Counted from the stretch's first letter, positions 8,042-17,508 are shown. The stretch: DNA of 64,000 nucleotides from Geodermatophilus ruber (GCF_900114385.1 NZ_FOSW01000013.1:1-64000), one strand, 5' to 3'. A program made the numbers and translations. Notes: a model not told the origin generated them from the letters alone.

Positions 8042-10041
8042 CAGGCCGCCTCTCGTGCGGTGCGGACGGTCGCGGCCAGCGCGTCGGCGGCCAGCTCCTC
8101 CAGCCGCAGCGTCTCGGCGCCCAGCACGGCCCCGAGCGCGCCGGCCAGCCCCAGCCGGACCGGCCCGGACTCGCAGTCGACGACGACGCTCGCCGTCCCG
8201 GCCGCGGCCAGCAGCCCGGCGGCGGCGTGCGCGTCGGCCAGGTGGCTCCCGCCGCGCGCCCCGGTGGCCCGCCCGTCGGTGACGACGACGAGCAGCGGCC
8301 GGCGCTGCGGGTCGCGCACCCGCTCCACCCGCAGCACCTCGTGCGCGCGCAGCAGCCCGGCGGCCAGCGGCGTCCGGCCGCCCGTGGGCAGGTCGGTCAG
8401 CCGGGCCGCGGCCGCCTCCACCGACCAGGTGGGCGGCAGCGCGACCTCGGCGCCGGCTCCGCGGAAGGTGACCAGCCCGACCTTGTCCCGCCGCTGGTAG
8501 GCGTCCAGCAGCAGCGACAGGACGGCGCCCTTCACGGCGCCCATGCGCTGCCGGGAGCCCATCGAGCCGCTGGCGTCGACGAGGAAGAGGACGAGGTTGC
8601 CCTCGCGGCCTTCGAGGGTGGCCTGGCGCAGGTCCTCGCGGGCGAGCCGCAGTCCGGGACCGGTGCGCCCGCGGGCCACCTGGTGTGGCGCGGCGGCGAG
8701 CACGGTGCCGGTCAGGTGCAGCCTGGTGACCGTGCCGGTGGGGCGGGTCGAGCCCACCACCCGGCCGCGCTCGGAGCGCGCCCGCGACCGCCGCCCGGAC
8801 GCGCCCGAGCCGATGCCCGGCACCTCCAGCCGGCGGGCCCGGAACGGGTCGGACGGCGCGACCGCGGCCCGGTCCGGCGCCGGCGCCGGCGCGGCGTCGT
8901 CCTGCCCCTCGGAGGGGCCGTCGTGGCCACCTCGGCCGCTCTCGGACCCGCTGCCCGAGGGGGTTCCGTCCGGGCCCGGTGGGGGAGGGCCGCCGCGGCC
9001 GTCGTCGTCGGGGCCGTCCTCCTCGGGCTCCTCGGGGCGGGCGTCGGCGAGCGCCTGGTCGAGGGTGCCCTCGTCGAGGCCGGGCGCGTCGAACGGGTTG
9101 CGCCGGCGGCGGTGCGGCAGCGCGAGCCGGGCGGCGACCCGCACGTCCTCCTCGGCCACCTCGGCGCGGCCGGACCAGGCCGCGTGCGCGATCGCGGCGC
9201 GGGCGGTGACCAGGTCGGCCCGCAGCCCGTCGACGTCGAAGGCGGCGCAGACCGCGGTCACCTGCCGCAGGGCGGCGTCGGAGAGGACGACGTGCGGCAG
9301 CCGGGCGCGGGCGTCGGCGATCCGGGCGGCCAAGGCCGATTCCGCTGCGGCCCACGCCGCGGCGAAGCCGGCCGGGTCGGCGTCGTGGGCGAACCGGCGG
9401 CGCACCACCTCGGCCCGCTCGTCCGGATCACGCGGGGCGGCCACCTCGACGGTCAGGCCGAACCGGTCGAGCAGCTGCGGGCGCAGCTCGCCCTCCTCGG
9501 GGTTCATCGTCCCGACCAGCAGGAACCGGGCCGCGTGCCGCACCGAGACGCCCTCGCGCTCGACGTAGGCGGTGCCCAGCGCCGCGGCGTCCAGCAGCAG
9601 GTCGACCAGGTGGTCGTGCAGCAGGTTGACCTCGTCGACGTAGAGCACGCCGCGGTGCGCCGCCGCGAGCAGGCCCGGCTCGAACGCCTTGACCCCCTCG
9701 GTGAGCGCCCGCTCGAGGTCGAGGGAGCCGACCACGCGGTCCTCGGAGGCGCCGACCGGCAGCTCGACCAGCCGGGCCGGGCGGGTGTGCCCGGGGGCGC
9801 CGGCGTCGTGCGGGCCGTCGGGGCAGCCCGGGTCGGGAGCGGCCGGGTCGCAGGCGAACCGGCAGCCGGCGACGACGTCCACCGGCGGCAGGACGGCGGC
9901 CAGCGCGCGGACCGCCGTCGACTTGGCGGTCCCCTTCTCGCCGCGCACGAGCACGCCGCCGATCGCGGGGGAGACGGCATTGAGCAGCAGGGCGAGCCGC
10001 ATGTCGTCCATGCCGACGACGGCCCCGAAGGGATAGGTCAT
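8041..10041 (-). CDS. ChlI/ChlD-type AAA+ and VWA chelatase subunit, probable CobN partner
   Basis: A 666-residue fusion of the two motor subunits of a class I metal chelatase. The N-terminal AAA+ module has Walker A GEKGTAKST (residues 34-42), VDEVNLLHDHLVD (Walker B) and LLVGTMNPEEGELRPQ (sensor 1). A Pro/Glu/Asp-rich, Gly/Ser-rich linker follows. The C-terminal VWA domain has a MIDAS DASGSMGS. It resembles BchI-BchD rather than CobS-CobT. With cobN and no bacteriochlorophyll genes in the window, I infer that it drives ATP-dependent cobalt insertion by CobN. The ATG at 10041 lies after the riboswitch; upstream in-frame codons fall within that RNA. No good ribosome binding site lies close to the ATG. 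Confidence 0.88.
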   Translation of the reverse strand: MTYPFGAVVGMDDMRLALLLNAVSPAIGGVLVRGEKGTAKSTAVRALAAVLPPVDVVAGCRFACDPAAPDPGCPDGPHDAGAPGHTRPARLVELPVGASEDRVVGSLDLERALTEGVKAFEPGLLAAAHRGVLYVDEVNLLHDHLVDLLLDAAALGTAYVEREGVSVRHAARFLLVGTMNPEEGELRPQLLDRFGLTVEVAAPRDPDERAEVVRRRFAHDADPAGFAAAWAAAESALAARIADARARLPHVVLSDAALRQVTAVCAAFDVDGLRADLVTARAAIAHAAWSGRAEVAEEDVRVAARLALPHRRRRNPFDAPGLDEGTLDQALADARPEEPEEDGPDDDGRGGPPPPGPDGTPSGSGSESGRGGHDGPSEGQDDAAPAPAPDRAAVAPSDPFRARRLEVPGIGSGASGRRSRARSERGRVVGSTRPTGTVTRLHLTGTVLAAAPHQVARGRTGPGLRLAREDLRQATLEGREGNLVLFLVDASGSMGSRQRMGAVKGAVLSLLLDAYQRRDKVGLVTFRGAGAEVALPPTWSVEAAAARLTDLPTGGRTPLAAGLLRAHEVLRVERVRDPQRRPLLVVVTDGRATGARGGSHLADAHAAAGLLAAAGTASVVVDCESGPVRLGLAGALGAVLGAETLRLEELAADALAATVRTAREAA

Positions 10042-10103
10042 GCGGGCAACCCGCGCACTGCACGCGTCCTCTCCCCGGGTCTCCACGCCCGGAGGTGGTA
10101 GGG

Positions 10104-10267
10104 GCGACGGCGGGAGTCTCCTGGCTGCCGGATCACCGTCCGCCCCCGACCTTCCCGTGCCCGTCGGCCGAAGCCGGGGGCGCAGTGGCCGAGCGTGGGG
10201 GCGGGCTCCCCGGTCACAGTGGCGGGACCGCGCCGGATTCTCACCGGGCTTCCTCCACTGCCGTCGC
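10104..10267 (-). promoter_or_regulatory. Cobalamin riboswitch controlling the chelatase-cobO-cobB-cbiMNQO-cobE-cobC-cobT operon
   Basis: Reading the minus strand, an 8-bp P1 stem pairs GCGACGGC (10267-10260) with GCCGTCGC (10111-10104). Inside are GGAAGCCCGGTGAGAATCC, the B12 box core GGTCCCGCCACTGTG (about 10229-10215), and the 3' conserved AGCCAGGAGACTCCC. These are the invariant parts of the cobalamin riboswitch. A GC-rich insertion of about 80 bases occupies the peripheral arm. The RNA lies 62 bases before the chelatase ATG, within a 356-base stretch (10042-10397) that has no gene. It is expected to lower operon expression when adenosylcobalamin is abundant. Confidence 0.93.
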
Positions 10268-10298
10268 TGTGGCGGCGTCATTCGACCACGGGCGTCGC

Positions 10299-10332
10299 CG
10301 TGAGGACACCCCGCCCCGTCTCGTGAGGACAC
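10299..10332. repeat. 11-bp direct repeat upstream of the riboswitch
   Basis: CGTGAGGACAC occurs exactly at 10299-10309 and 10322-10332, a 23-base period, and GTGAGGA recurs at 10338-10344. The repeats lie just upstream (minus strand) of the cobalamin riboswitch, where the operon promoter must be. Two full copies near helical phasing suggest a regulator-binding site in addition to RNA control, but no protein can be named from sequence. Confidence 0.45.
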
Positions 10333-10397
10333 GGAAAGTGAGGAGCCGCACCGTCCGGTAGGGAAAGCCTCGACGTCCGGCGGGTCGGGCGCCGTGC

Positions 10398-11900
10398 TCA
10401 GCGGGGCAGCCCGGCACCCGGCGGCAGCAGGGGCAGGTCCGCGGGCGGGCCGTCCTCGATCAGCCGCCACAGCGCCGCGGTGTCGGCGTGCTCGGCGATC
10501 AGGTCCCCGAGCCGGTCCAGCCGGGCCTCCCGGACGGCGGCGAAGTCGGTGTCCGGGGCGGCGACGAAGCGGCGGCCGGCGATCCGCGCGACCTCGGCCA
10601 GGAACGCGCGGCGGAAACCATCGTTCTCCAGCGCCCCGTGCCACGTCGTCCCCCAGACCGAGCCGGACCGGGCGCCGTCCAGGAACGGCTCGGCCCCGTC
10701 ATCGACGGTCACCACGCCGTGGTGGATCTCGTAGCCGCGCACCGGCTGCCCGAACGCCGTGCCGACCGGGCGGGCCAGCGTCTTCTCCCGGGCGAAGCGG
10801 ACGTCGGCCGGGAGCAGCCCCAGCCCCTCGACCGTGCCGGCGCCGGACTCCACCTCGTCGGTGATCGTCCGCGCCAGCATCTGGTGGCCGCCGCAGATGC
10901 CCAGCACGGCCGCCCCGGCCGCGGCCCGGCGGGACACCGCGCCGGCCAGCCCGGTCGAGCGGAGCCAGGTGAGATCGGCGACCGTGGCCCGCGTGCCGGG
11001 CAGCACCACCAGGTCGGCGTCGGCCAGCTCCTCGGGCCGGGTGGCCCAGCGGACGAGCACGCCCGGCTCGGCGGCCAGCGCGTCCACGTCGGTGAAGTTG
11101 GACAGCCGGGGCAGCCGCACCACGGCCACCCGCAGCACGTCCTCGCCGCGCGGCGGCGCCGCGAGATCCCGGTCGGTGCCCACGCCGAGGGAGTCCTCGA
11201 CGTCGACCTCCAGGCCGCCCAGCCAGGGCAGCACGCCGAGCGTCGGGCGCCCGGCGAGGGCGGCCAGCTGCTCCAGCCCCGGGCGGAGCAACCGCACGTC
11301 GCCGCGGAACTTGTTCACCAGGAACGCCGCGACCAGCCGCTGGTCGGCCGGCGGCATGAGCGCGACGGTGCCGTAGAGGGCGGGGAAGACGCCGCCGCGG
11401 TCGATGTCGCCCACGACGACGACCGGCAGCCCGGCCGCCGTCGCCAGCCCCATGTTCGCGATGTCGTCGGCCCGCAGGTTGATCTCGGTGGGCGAGCCGG
11501 CCCCCTCGCAGACCACCACGTCGAAGCGTGCGCGCAGGTCGGCCAGGCTGGCCAGCACCTGCTCGAGCAGGGCGGCCTTCATCGGCCGGTAGGACAGCGC
11601 GGTCACCTCCGCCACCGGCCGGCCGAGCAGCACCACCTGGCTGGAGTTCTCCCCGCCCGGCTTGAGCAGCACCGGGTTCATCGCCGCCTCGGGGGCGACG
11701 CGGGCCGCGGCGGCCTGCATCACCTGGGCGCGGCCGATCTCCGCGCCGTCGGCGGTGACCATGGAGTTGTTGCTCATGTTCTGCGCCTTGAACGGGGCGA
11801 CGGAGACGCCCTGGCGGGCCAGCCAGCGGCAGATGCCGGCGGTCACGACCGACTTGCCGGCGTCCGAGGTGGTGCCGGCGACCAGCAGCGCCCCGCTCAC
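10398..11900 (-). CDS. cobQ: Cobyric acid synthase CobQ
   Basis: Amidates side chains b, d, e and g of adenosylcobyrinic acid a,c-diamide using glutamine and ATP. The protein has 500 residues. The N-terminal synthetase domain carries [18 protein letters not shown] and [13 protein letters not shown], with [14 protein letters not shown] and [16 protein letters not shown]. The C-terminal amidotransferase domain has [11 protein letters not shown] with nucleophile Cys336 and EIHHG with the catalytic His. I chose GTG 11900, which overlaps the cobD stop (GTGA); the much longer open frame upstream is the antisense/other-frame shadow of cobD. Confidence 0.96.
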   Translation of the reverse strand: MSGALLVAGTTSDAGKSVVTAGICRWLARQGVSVAPFKAQNMSNNSMVTADGAEIGRAQVMQAAAARVAPEAAMNPVLLKPGGENSSQVVLLGRPVAEVTALSYRPMKAALLEQVLASLADLRARFDVVVCEGAGSPTEINLRADDIANMGLATAAGLPVVVVGDIDRGGVFPALYGTVALMPPADQRLVAAFLVNKFRGDVRLLRPGLEQLAALAGRPTLGVLPWLGGLEVDVEDSLGVGTDRDLAAPPRGEDVLRVAVVRLPRLSNFTDVDALAAEPGVLVRWATRPEELADADLVVLPGTRATVADLTWLRSTGLAGAVSRRAAAGAAVLGICGGHQMLARTITDEVESGAGTVEGLGLLPADVRFAREKTLARPVGTAFGQPVRGYEIHHGVVTVDDGAEPFLDGARSGSVWGTTWHGALENDGFRRAFLAEVARIAGRRFVAAPDTDFAAVREARLDRLGDLIAEHADTAALWRLIEDGPPADLPLLPPGAGLPR

Positions 11901-12850
11901 GCCCGCCCCCGCCCCCGCGCCAGCCGCCCGGCGACCGCCAGCGCCGCCGCGGCGCACCACACCGCCCGGGAGAGCCGGGCGGCCCGGTGGATGTCGGCGG
12001 CCTCCGGCGGGCGGCCCTCGCCCAGCGCCGGGCGGTCCTCCACCCGACCGCCGTACACGTTGCGCCCGCCCAGCCGCAGCCCCAGCGCCCCGGCCACCGC
12101 GGCCTCGCACCGGCCCGCGTTGGGGCTGGGGTGCGCGGCGCCGTCCCGCCGCCAGGTCCGGAGCGCCCCGGCCGCGGACCCGCCGGCCAGCGGGGCGCAG
12201 GCCACGGTCAGCGCGGCGGTGAGCCGGGCGGGCAGCCAGTTGGCGACGTCGTCCAGCCGCGCCGCGGCCCAGCCGAAGCGCGCGTACCGGGGCGAGCGGT
12301 GGCCGACCATCGCGTCGAGGGTGTTCACCGCCCGGTAGCCGAGCAGCCCCGGCAGGCCGGCCACCGCACCCCAGAACAGGGGCGCCACCGCCGCGTCCGA
12401 GGTGTTCTCCGCGACCGACTCCACGGTGGCGCGGGCCAGCCCGCCCGCGTCCAGCGCGCGGGGGTCCCGCCCGGCGAGGGCGGGCAGCGCGGCCCGGGCC
12501 GCGGCGACGTCGCCGGCGGCCAGCGCCCGGTGCATGTCCGCGGCGGCCCGCCCCAGCGAGGTGCCGCCGAGCACCGTCCACGTGGCCAGCGCGGTGAGCA
12601 GCGCCCGCGGTTCCGACCGGTGCCGCGTGGCCCGGTGGGCCGCCGCCCCCAGCCCCACCGCCGCGGCGACCAGCCCGAGCGCGTAACCGGAGCCGGCGGC
12701 GCGCGAGTCGCGCCAGACCCGGCGCTCGAGGGCAGCCGCGGCGAGCCCGAAGCCGGCGACCGGATGGCGGCGCCGCGGGTCGCCCAGCAGCAGGTCCGCG
12801 ACGGTGCCGAGGGCCAGGCCGGCGGCGAGCGGGGCGTTCATCGCGCTCAT
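11897..12850 (-). CDS. cobD: Adenosylcobinamide-phosphate synthase CobD/CbiB
   Basis: An integral membrane enzyme that attaches aminopropanol (phosphate) to adenosylcobyric acid. 317 residues with several hydrophobic segments. Family motifs are [53 protein letters not shown] and the [17 protein letters not shown] loop. Starts at 12850 (MSAMNAP) or 12841 (MNAP) are equally possible; no strong ribosome binding site is seen before either. It is divergent from cobL with 44 bases between starts and overlaps cobQ downstream. Confidence 0.93.
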   Translation of the reverse strand: MSAMNAPLAAGLALGTVADLLLGDPRRRHPVAGFGLAAAALERRVWRDSRAAGSGYALGLVAAAVGLGAAAHRATRHRSEPRALLTALATWTVLGGTSLGRAAADMHRALAAGDVAAARAALPALAGRDPRALDAGGLARATVESVAENTSDAAVAPLFWGAVAGLPGLLGYRAVNTLDAMVGHRSPRYARFGWAAARLDDVANWLPARLTAALTVACAPLAGGSAAGALRTWRRDGAAHPSPNAGRCEAAVAGALGLRLGGRNVYGGRVEDRPALGEGRPPEAADIHRAARLSRAVWCAAAALAVAGRLARGRGRA

Positions 12851-12880
12851 CGTGCCAATCGCCGTCCCGGGGCCGGTCCC

Positions 12881-12886
12881 TAGGAT
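12881..12886 (+). promoter_or_regulatory. -10 box of a probable leaderless cobL promoter
   Basis: TAGGAT fits the actinobacterial TANNNT -10 motif and ends eight bases before the cobL GTG at 12895. Transcription would begin at or within two bases of the start codon. No ribosome binding site precedes the GTG, consistent with a leaderless mRNA. No clear -35 element is visible in the 44-base cobD-cobL gap. Confidence 0.55.
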
Positions 12887-12894
12887 CGGCCGAC

Positions 12895-14112
12895 GTGCGC
12901 GAGGACGGCGGGCCGCTGGTGGTCGTGGGCATCGGCGCCGACGGCTGGGACGGCCTGTCACCCGCCGCCCGGCGGGCGATCGAGGGCGCGGACGTGCTGC
13001 GCGGCAGCACCCGACAGCTGGACCTGGTGCCCGCCGCGGTCGCCGCGCAGCGGGTGCCGTGGCCCGCACCGATGGCGGCGGCGCTGCGGGCGCTGCCCGG
13101 CGCCCACCCGGGCCGCCGCGTCGTCGTGCTGGCCAGCGGGGACCCGATGCTCTCCGGCGTCGGCACGTCGCTGGTGCGGCTGCACGGCCCGGCGGCGGTC
13201 GAGGTGATCCCGCACCCCTCGTCGGTGGCGCTGGCCTGCGCCCGGCTGGGCTGGGCGGTGGAGGACACCGCGGTCGTGTCCGTCGTCGGCCGGCCGCTGG
13301 ACCTGCTCACCCCGCACGTGACCCCGGGCCGGCGGCTGCTCGTGCTGGGATCCGACGGCCGCACCCCGGCCGAGGTCGCCGGGCTGCTGGCCCGGCGCGG
13401 CTACGGCGCCAGCCGGGTCACCGCGCTCGCCCAGCTGGGCGGCCCGGGGGAGCGGTGCCTGTCCGGGACCGCCGCCGGCTGGCCGCACGCCGCCACCGAC
13501 CCGCTGGTGGTGACCGCCGTCGAGGCCGTCGCCGACCCCGGGACCCTGCCGCTGCCCACCGTGCCCGGCCTGCCCGACGAGGTCTTCGACGACGACGGCC
13601 AGCTGACCAAGCGGGACGTGCGCGCGGTGACGCTGGCCCGCCTCGGCCCCCTGCCGGGTCAGCTGCTCTGGGACGTCGGCGCGGGCGCCGGCTCGATCGG
13701 CATCGAGTGGATGCGGGCGCACCCGTCGTGCCGGGCGATCGCCGTCGAGTCGCGGCCGGACCGGGCCGCCCGGATCGCGCGGAACGCCGCCCGGCTGGGC
13801 GTGCCCGGGCTGCAGGTGGTCGAGGGCCGGGCACCCGAGGGGCTGGACGGCCTGCCCACCCCGGACGCCGTCTTCGTCGGCGGTGGGGCGACGACGCCGC
13901 TGCTGCTCGACGCGGTCTGGGCGGCGCTGCCGGCCGGCGGCCGGCTCGTGGCCAACGCGGTGACCGTGCAGAGCGAGGCGGTGCTCGCCGACTGGTTCGC
14001 CCGCGTGGGCGGGGAGCTGGTGCGTATCGGCGTCCAGCGGGCCGAGCCGGTGGGGTCCTTCACCGGCTGGAAGCCGGCGATGCCCGTGACCATCTGGAGC
14101 GTGACGCGGTGA
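12895..14112 (+). CDS. cobL: Precorrin-6Y C5,15-methyltransferase (decarboxylating) CobL
   Basis: A 405-residue two-domain enzyme that methylates C5 and C15 and decarboxylates the acetate on ring C, giving precorrin-8X. The N-terminal half is the CbiE-type tetrapyrrole methylase fold ([53 protein letters not shown]). The C-terminal half is the CbiT-type methylase with [17 protein letters not shown] (SAM motif I). GTG start at 12895, probably leaderless. cobM follows after 46 bases, so the two likely form an operon. Confidence 0.96.
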   Translation: MREDGGPLVVVGIGADGWDGLSPAARRAIEGADVLRGSTRQLDLVPAAVAAQRVPWPAPMAAALRALPGAHPGRRVVVLASGDPMLSGVGTSLVRLHGPAAVEVIPHPSSVALACARLGWAVEDTAVVSVVGRPLDLLTPHVTPGRRLLVLGSDGRTPAEVAGLLARRGYGASRVTALAQLGGPGERCLSGTAAGWPHAATDPLVVTAVEAVADPGTLPLPTVPGLPDEVFDDDGQLTKRDVRAVTLARLGPLPGQLLWDVGAGAGSIGIEWMRAHPSCRAIAVESRPDRAARIARNAARLGVPGLQVVEGRAPEGLDGLPTPDAVFVGGGATTPLLLDAVWAALPAGGRLVANAVTVQSEAVLADWFARVGGELVRIGVQRAEPVGSFTGWKPAMPVTIWSVTR

Positions 14113-14158
14113 TGATCGGGACGGTTCTCGCGGAAACCGTCGGCCGGAGGGGGCGGGC

Positions 14159-14899
14159 ATGACGGTGCACTTCATCGGGGCGGGGCCGGGGGCGGCGGAC
14201 CTGATCACGGTGCGGGCGGCGCGGCTCATCGCCGCGGCCCCGGTGATCCTCTACGCCGGCGCGCTCGTACCCCGGGAGCTGCTGGACACCGCACCGCCCG
14301 GCGCCCGGCTGGTCGACACCGCGAACCTCGACCTGGACCGGATCACCGCCGAGCTGGTGGCCGCGCACGAGGCGGGCCTCGACGTCGCCCGGCTGCACTC
14401 CGGCGATCCGTCGGTGTACAGCGCGATGGCCGAGCAGATGCGCCGGCTGGACGCGGCCGGGGTGCCCTACGACGTCGTCCCGGGAGTGCCGGCCTTCGCC
14501 GCCGCGGCGGCCTCGCTGAAGCGCGAGCTGACCGTGCCCGGCGTCGGGCAGACGGTGGTGCTCACCCGCACCAGCGCCCGCTCCACGCCGATGCCGCCGG
14601 GGGAGGAGCTGGCCGCCTACGCCGCCACCGGCGCGACGCTGGTGCTGCACCTCGCCGTCCAGCGGATCGCCGAGCTGGCCCCGCAGCTGGCCGAGCACTA
14701 CGGGGCCGACGGCCCGGTGGCCGTGGTCGCCCGGGCCAGCCGGGACGACGAGCTGGTCCTGCGCGGCACGCTGGCCGACATCGCCGGGCAGGCCGAGGCG
14801 GCCGGGGTGAAGCGGACCGCGGTGGTCATCGTGGGCCCGGTGCTCGCGGCCGCGGAGTTCCCCGACAGCCACCTGTACTCCACGACCCGCCCCCGCTGA
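14159..14899 (+). CDS. cobM: Precorrin-4 C11-methyltransferase CobM
   Basis: A 246-residue tetrapyrrole methylase that uses SAM to methylate C11 of precorrin-4. Motifs: VHFIGAGPGAADLITVRAARL at the N terminus, ARLHSGDPSVYSAMAEQ (the GDP loop), YDVVPGVPAFAAAAASLKRELTVPG and TVVLTRTSARSTPMP, all diagnostic for CobM/CbiF. GGAGG lies about eight bases before the ATG. A strong hairpin directly after the stop separates it from the convergent cbiD. Confidence 0.96.
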   Translation: MTVHFIGAGPGAADLITVRAARLIAAAPVILYAGALVPRELLDTAPPGARLVDTANLDLDRITAELVAAHEAGLDVARLHSGDPSVYSAMAEQMRRLDAAGVPYDVVPGVPAFAAAAASLKRELTVPGVGQTVVLTRTSARSTPMPPGEELAAYAATGATLVLHLAVQRIAELAPQLAEHYGADGPVAVVARASRDDELVLRGTLADIAGQAEAAGVKRTAVVIVGPVLAAAEFPDSHLYSTTRPR

Positions 14900-14904
14900 T
14901 GCTG

Positions 14905-14977
14905 GAGGACCCTCACCCCGGCCCCGCTGCAGGGCCCCGCCGCGAGCCTGCGAGGGGTGGGGGGCAGCGGGGTCCTC
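14905..14977. terminator. Bidirectional terminator between cobM and cbiD
   Basis: GAGGACC (14905-14911) pairs with GGTCCTC (14971-14977), and the inner CCCCGCTGC pairs with GCAGCGGGG, giving a long GC-rich stem that fills the 80-base gap between two convergent genes. It is followed by TTT on the plus strand. The position and symmetry fit termination of both cobM and cbiD transcripts. Confidence 0.75.
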
Positions 14978-14979
14978 TT

Positions 14980-16089
14980 TCAGGCGCGGCCGACGACGGT
15001 GCCCGCCCGGTCGATCACCACGACGTCGACGGTGACGGGCGCGCCGCGCAGCACGCCGACCGCGGTCTCCCGCGCGCCGGCCGCGACCAGGTCGCCCAGC
15101 GGCAGCCCGGCGGCCTGGCACTGCTGCAGCGCGTCGAGCGCGGTGTTGGCGCCCCGCACGCCCTCGACCAGCTCCGGCGCCCCGCCGGCGTCCCGCACCC
15201 GCGCGGCCAGCGACGCAGGCGACACCTGCGAGCGGCCCGAGTGCAGGTCGAGATGGCCGTCGGCGAGCTTGGCCAGCTTGCCGATGCCCCCGGCGATCGT
15301 CAGCCGCGGCACCGGGTGGCGGCGCAGGTACTTGAGGACGGCGCCGGCGAAGTCGCCCATGTCCAGCAGCGCGTCCTCGGGCAGCCCGTACAGTTCGGTG
15401 ACCACGCGCTCCGAGGTCGAACCGGTGCACCCGGCGACATGGGTGCGCCCCGCGGCGCGCGCGACGTCGATGCCGCGGCGGATCGAGTCGATCCACGACG
15501 AGCACGAGTAGGGGACGACGACGCCCGTCGTCCCCAGGATCGACAGCCCCCCGAGGATGCCCAGCCGCGGGTTCCACGTCCGCCGCGCCAGCTCCTCGCC
15601 GTGCTCGACCGACACCTCGACGACGACGTCGCCGGTGCCGCCGTGCCGGGCGGCGACCGCGGCCACGTGCTCGGCGATGAACCGCCGCGGCATCGGGTTG
15701 ATCGCCGGCTCGCCGACCGCGAGGGGCAGCCCGGGCTTGGTGACGGTGCCGACGCCCTCGCCGGCCCGGAACCTCACCCCGCTGCCGGGGCCGCCGTGCC
15801 ACACCCGCGCCGAGACCAGCGCGCCGTGGGTGACGTCGGGGTCGTCACCGGCGTCCTTGACGATGCCGGCGGTGGCCTCGGCGCCGGGCGTGAGGGACTC
15901 GCGGGCCAGGGCGAAGGCCGGGTGCTTGCCGTGCGGCAGGTCGATCCCCACCGGGTCGGGGAACTCGCCGGTGAGCAGGGCGGTGTAGGCCGCGGTGGCA
16001 GCGGCGGTCGCGCAGGCGCCGGTCGTCCAGCCGTAGCGCAGCCCGCTGCCGCGCTCGCGCCCCGCCTCCGTCACGGGATCAGCATGCAC
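14980..16089 (-). CDS. cbiD: Cobalt-precorrin-5B (C1)-methyltransferase CbiD
   Basis: A 369-residue CbiD with the N-terminal LRYGWTTGACATAAATAAY motif, VGEPAINPMPRRFI, LGILGGLSILGTTGVVVPYS and GCTGSTSERVV. CbiD methylates C1 during deacylation and ring contraction in the early-cobalt pathway. Here it accompanies CobG and CobN, which belong to the oxygen-dependent, late-cobalt pathway where CobF normally performs the C1 step. I infer that CbiD replaces CobF. The GTG at 16089 has a second in-frame GTG at 16074 as an alternative. It is divergent from cobK, with 11 bases between the starts. Confidence 0.93.
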   Translation of the reverse strand: MHADPVTEAGRERGSGLRYGWTTGACATAAATAAYTALLTGEFPDPVGIDLPHGKHPAFALARESLTPGAEATAGIVKDAGDDPDVTHGALVSARVWHGGPGSGVRFRAGEGVGTVTKPGLPLAVGEPAINPMPRRFIAEHVAAVAARHGGTGDVVVEVSVEHGEELARRTWNPRLGILGGLSILGTTGVVVPYSCSSWIDSIRRGIDVARAAGRTHVAGCTGSTSERVVTELYGLPEDALLDMGDFAGAVLKYLRRHPVPRLTIAGGIGKLAKLADGHLDLHSGRSQVSPASLAARVRDAGGAPELVEGVRGANTALDALQQCQAAGLPLGDLVAAGARETAVGVLRGAPVTVDVVVIDRAGTVVGRA

Positions 16090-16100
16090 GGGCGGCGTCC

Positions 16101-16832
16101 GTGACCGGGCGGGTGCTGGTTCTCGGCGGCACGGGGGAGGCCCGGCGGCTGGCCAGGGCGCTGGTCGACGAGGGGATCGCGGTGGTCAGCTCGCTGGCCG
16201 GGCGGGTCGCCGACCCGGTGCTGCCGCCGGGCGAGGTGCGGATCGGCGGCTTCGGCGGCGCGGCCGGGCTCGCCGCGTGGCTGCAGGAGCAAGCGGTGGC
16301 CGCGGTGGTCGATGCGACGCACCCGTTCGCAGCCACCATGTCCGCCGCGGCGGCCGAGGCGGCCGGGCTGGTCGGCGTTCCGCTGCTGCGCCTGCAGCGC
16401 CCCGGCTGGGCGCCGCAGCCCGGCGACGACTGGCGCTGGGTGGACTCGCAGGCCGAGGCCGCCGCGGCGGTGACGGGCTTCGGGTCGGTGTTCCTGACCA
16501 CCGGCCGCCAGGGGCTGGCCGCCTTCGCCGGCCTGACCGCCCACTGCCTGGTCCGCTCGGTGGACCCGCCGGAACCGCCGCTGCCCGAGCGGGTCACCGT
16601 GGTGCTCGCCCGCGGACCGTTCACCGTCGAGGAGGAGACGGCGCTGCTGCGCCGGCACGGCGTCGAGGTCGTCGTCACCAAGGACAGCGGCGGCGCGATG
16701 ACCGCCGCCAAGCTCACCGCGGCCCGCGACCTCGGGATCCCCGTGGTGCTGGTCCGGCGGCCGCCGCCACCGCCGGGCGTGCCCGTGGTTGCGACCGTCG
16801 AGGAGGCGCTGGCGTGGGTGGGCGCGGGGTGA
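16101..16832 (+). CDS. cobK: Precorrin-6A reductase CobK
   Basis: NADPH-dependent reduction of precorrin-6A to 6B (6Y). 243 residues. The N terminus VLVLGGTGEARRLARAL is the nucleotide-binding loop. VVDATHPFAATMSAAA, LLRLQRPGW and GSVFLTTGRQGLAAF are CobK/CbiJ signatures. VVVTKDSGGAMTAAKLTAAR near the C terminus is also characteristic. GTG start at 16101 with only a weak ribosome binding site. It is followed by a 19-codon frame whose GTG overlaps the cobK stop, which I do not call a gene. Confidence 0.94.
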   Translation: MTGRVLVLGGTGEARRLARALVDEGIAVVSSLAGRVADPVLPPGEVRIGGFGGAAGLAAWLQEQAVAAVVDATHPFAATMSAAAAEAAGLVGVPLLRLQRPGWAPQPGDDWRWVDSQAEAAAAVTGFGSVFLTTGRQGLAAFAGLTAHCLVRSVDPPEPPLPERVTVVLARGPFTVEEETALLRRHGVEVVVTKDSGGAMTAAKLTAARDLGIPVVLVRRPPPPPGVPVVATVEEALAWVGAG

Positions 16833-16952
16833 GCGGGCTGGTCCTGTCCGACCTCGACGCGGCCGCACTGGTCCCGGAAATCGGGTGAGGGGAGCGCCGA
16901 CGTCAGGGAGGATGCCCGACGGTCCCCGCACGTCGAAGGAAAGGCACCACCC

Positions 16953-17444
16953 GTGGAACCGCTGACCGAGCGGCAGGTCCGGCGCTCGTTCATCAACTGC
17001 TCGCAGGGCGAGGCCCGCGCCCTGACCCTGCCGAAGGACTTCGACGCGCTGGACCGGGCGGAGCTGGAGCTGCTGGGCTGGCGGGACCCGAAGGCGCCGC
17101 TGCGGGGCTACCTGGTGGTGGAGGGGGACGGCGGGGCGCTGGGCATCGCCGTCCGCGCCGCCGACACCCGCATGTCCGGCCGGATCACCGCGATGTGCCT
17201 GCTCTGCCAGACGTCGCAGTCCGGGGACGCCGTCTCGCTGTTCACCGCCCGGCGGACCGGTGCGGCCGGCCGCAACGGCAACACCGTCGGCACCTACATC
17301 TGCGCCGACCTCCGGTGCGCGCAGCGGGTGCGCACCGAGATCCCGCCGTGGCTGCAGGACCGGGACCCGGCCGAGGTGGTCGCCGAACGCGTCGCCGAGC
17401 TGCGGGAACGGGTCCGGGGGTTCGTCGACGCCGTTCGCGGGTGA
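16953..17444 (+). CDS. FBP-domain zinc-binding protein
   Basis: A 163-residue protein of the FBP_C type: an N-terminal helical part (LTERQVRRSFINCSQGEARAL, LGWRDPKAPLRGYLV) and a four-cysteine treble-clef (MCLLCQ around residues 74-79 and YICADLRCAQRVR around residues 112-124). Family members are annotated after the elongation factor G-binding (fusidic-acid resistance type) fold. A ribosome-associated role is possible but unproven. GAAGGAAAGG precedes the GTG at 16953. The frame continues open after the TGA for another 19 codons (to 17504). It has no evident link to cobalamin and interrupts the cob genes. Confidence 0.8.
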   Translation: MEPLTERQVRRSFINCSQGEARALTLPKDFDALDRAELELLGWRDPKAPLRGYLVVEGDGGALGIAVRAADTRMSGRITAMCLLCQTSQSGDAVSLFTARRTGAAGRNGNTVGTYICADLRCAQRVRTEIPPWLQDRDPAEVVAERVAELRERVRGFVDAVRG

Positions 17445-17508
17445 GGTGCGGCGACGCCGGCCGCCCACGCCGCCCGGCTGCTCGAGGAGAACCCCTACAG
17501 CTGACCGG

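Noticed and set aside
10042..10644. N-terminal extension of the chelatase gene by about 200 codons
   Set aside because: The extension reads through the cobalamin riboswitch and into cobQ; the family N terminus starts at 10041.
16829..16888. A 19-codon frame overlapping the cobK stop (GTGA)
   Set aside because: No ribosome binding site, no conserved motif and no known partner; overlap alone is not enough in DNA this rich in GTG and TGA.
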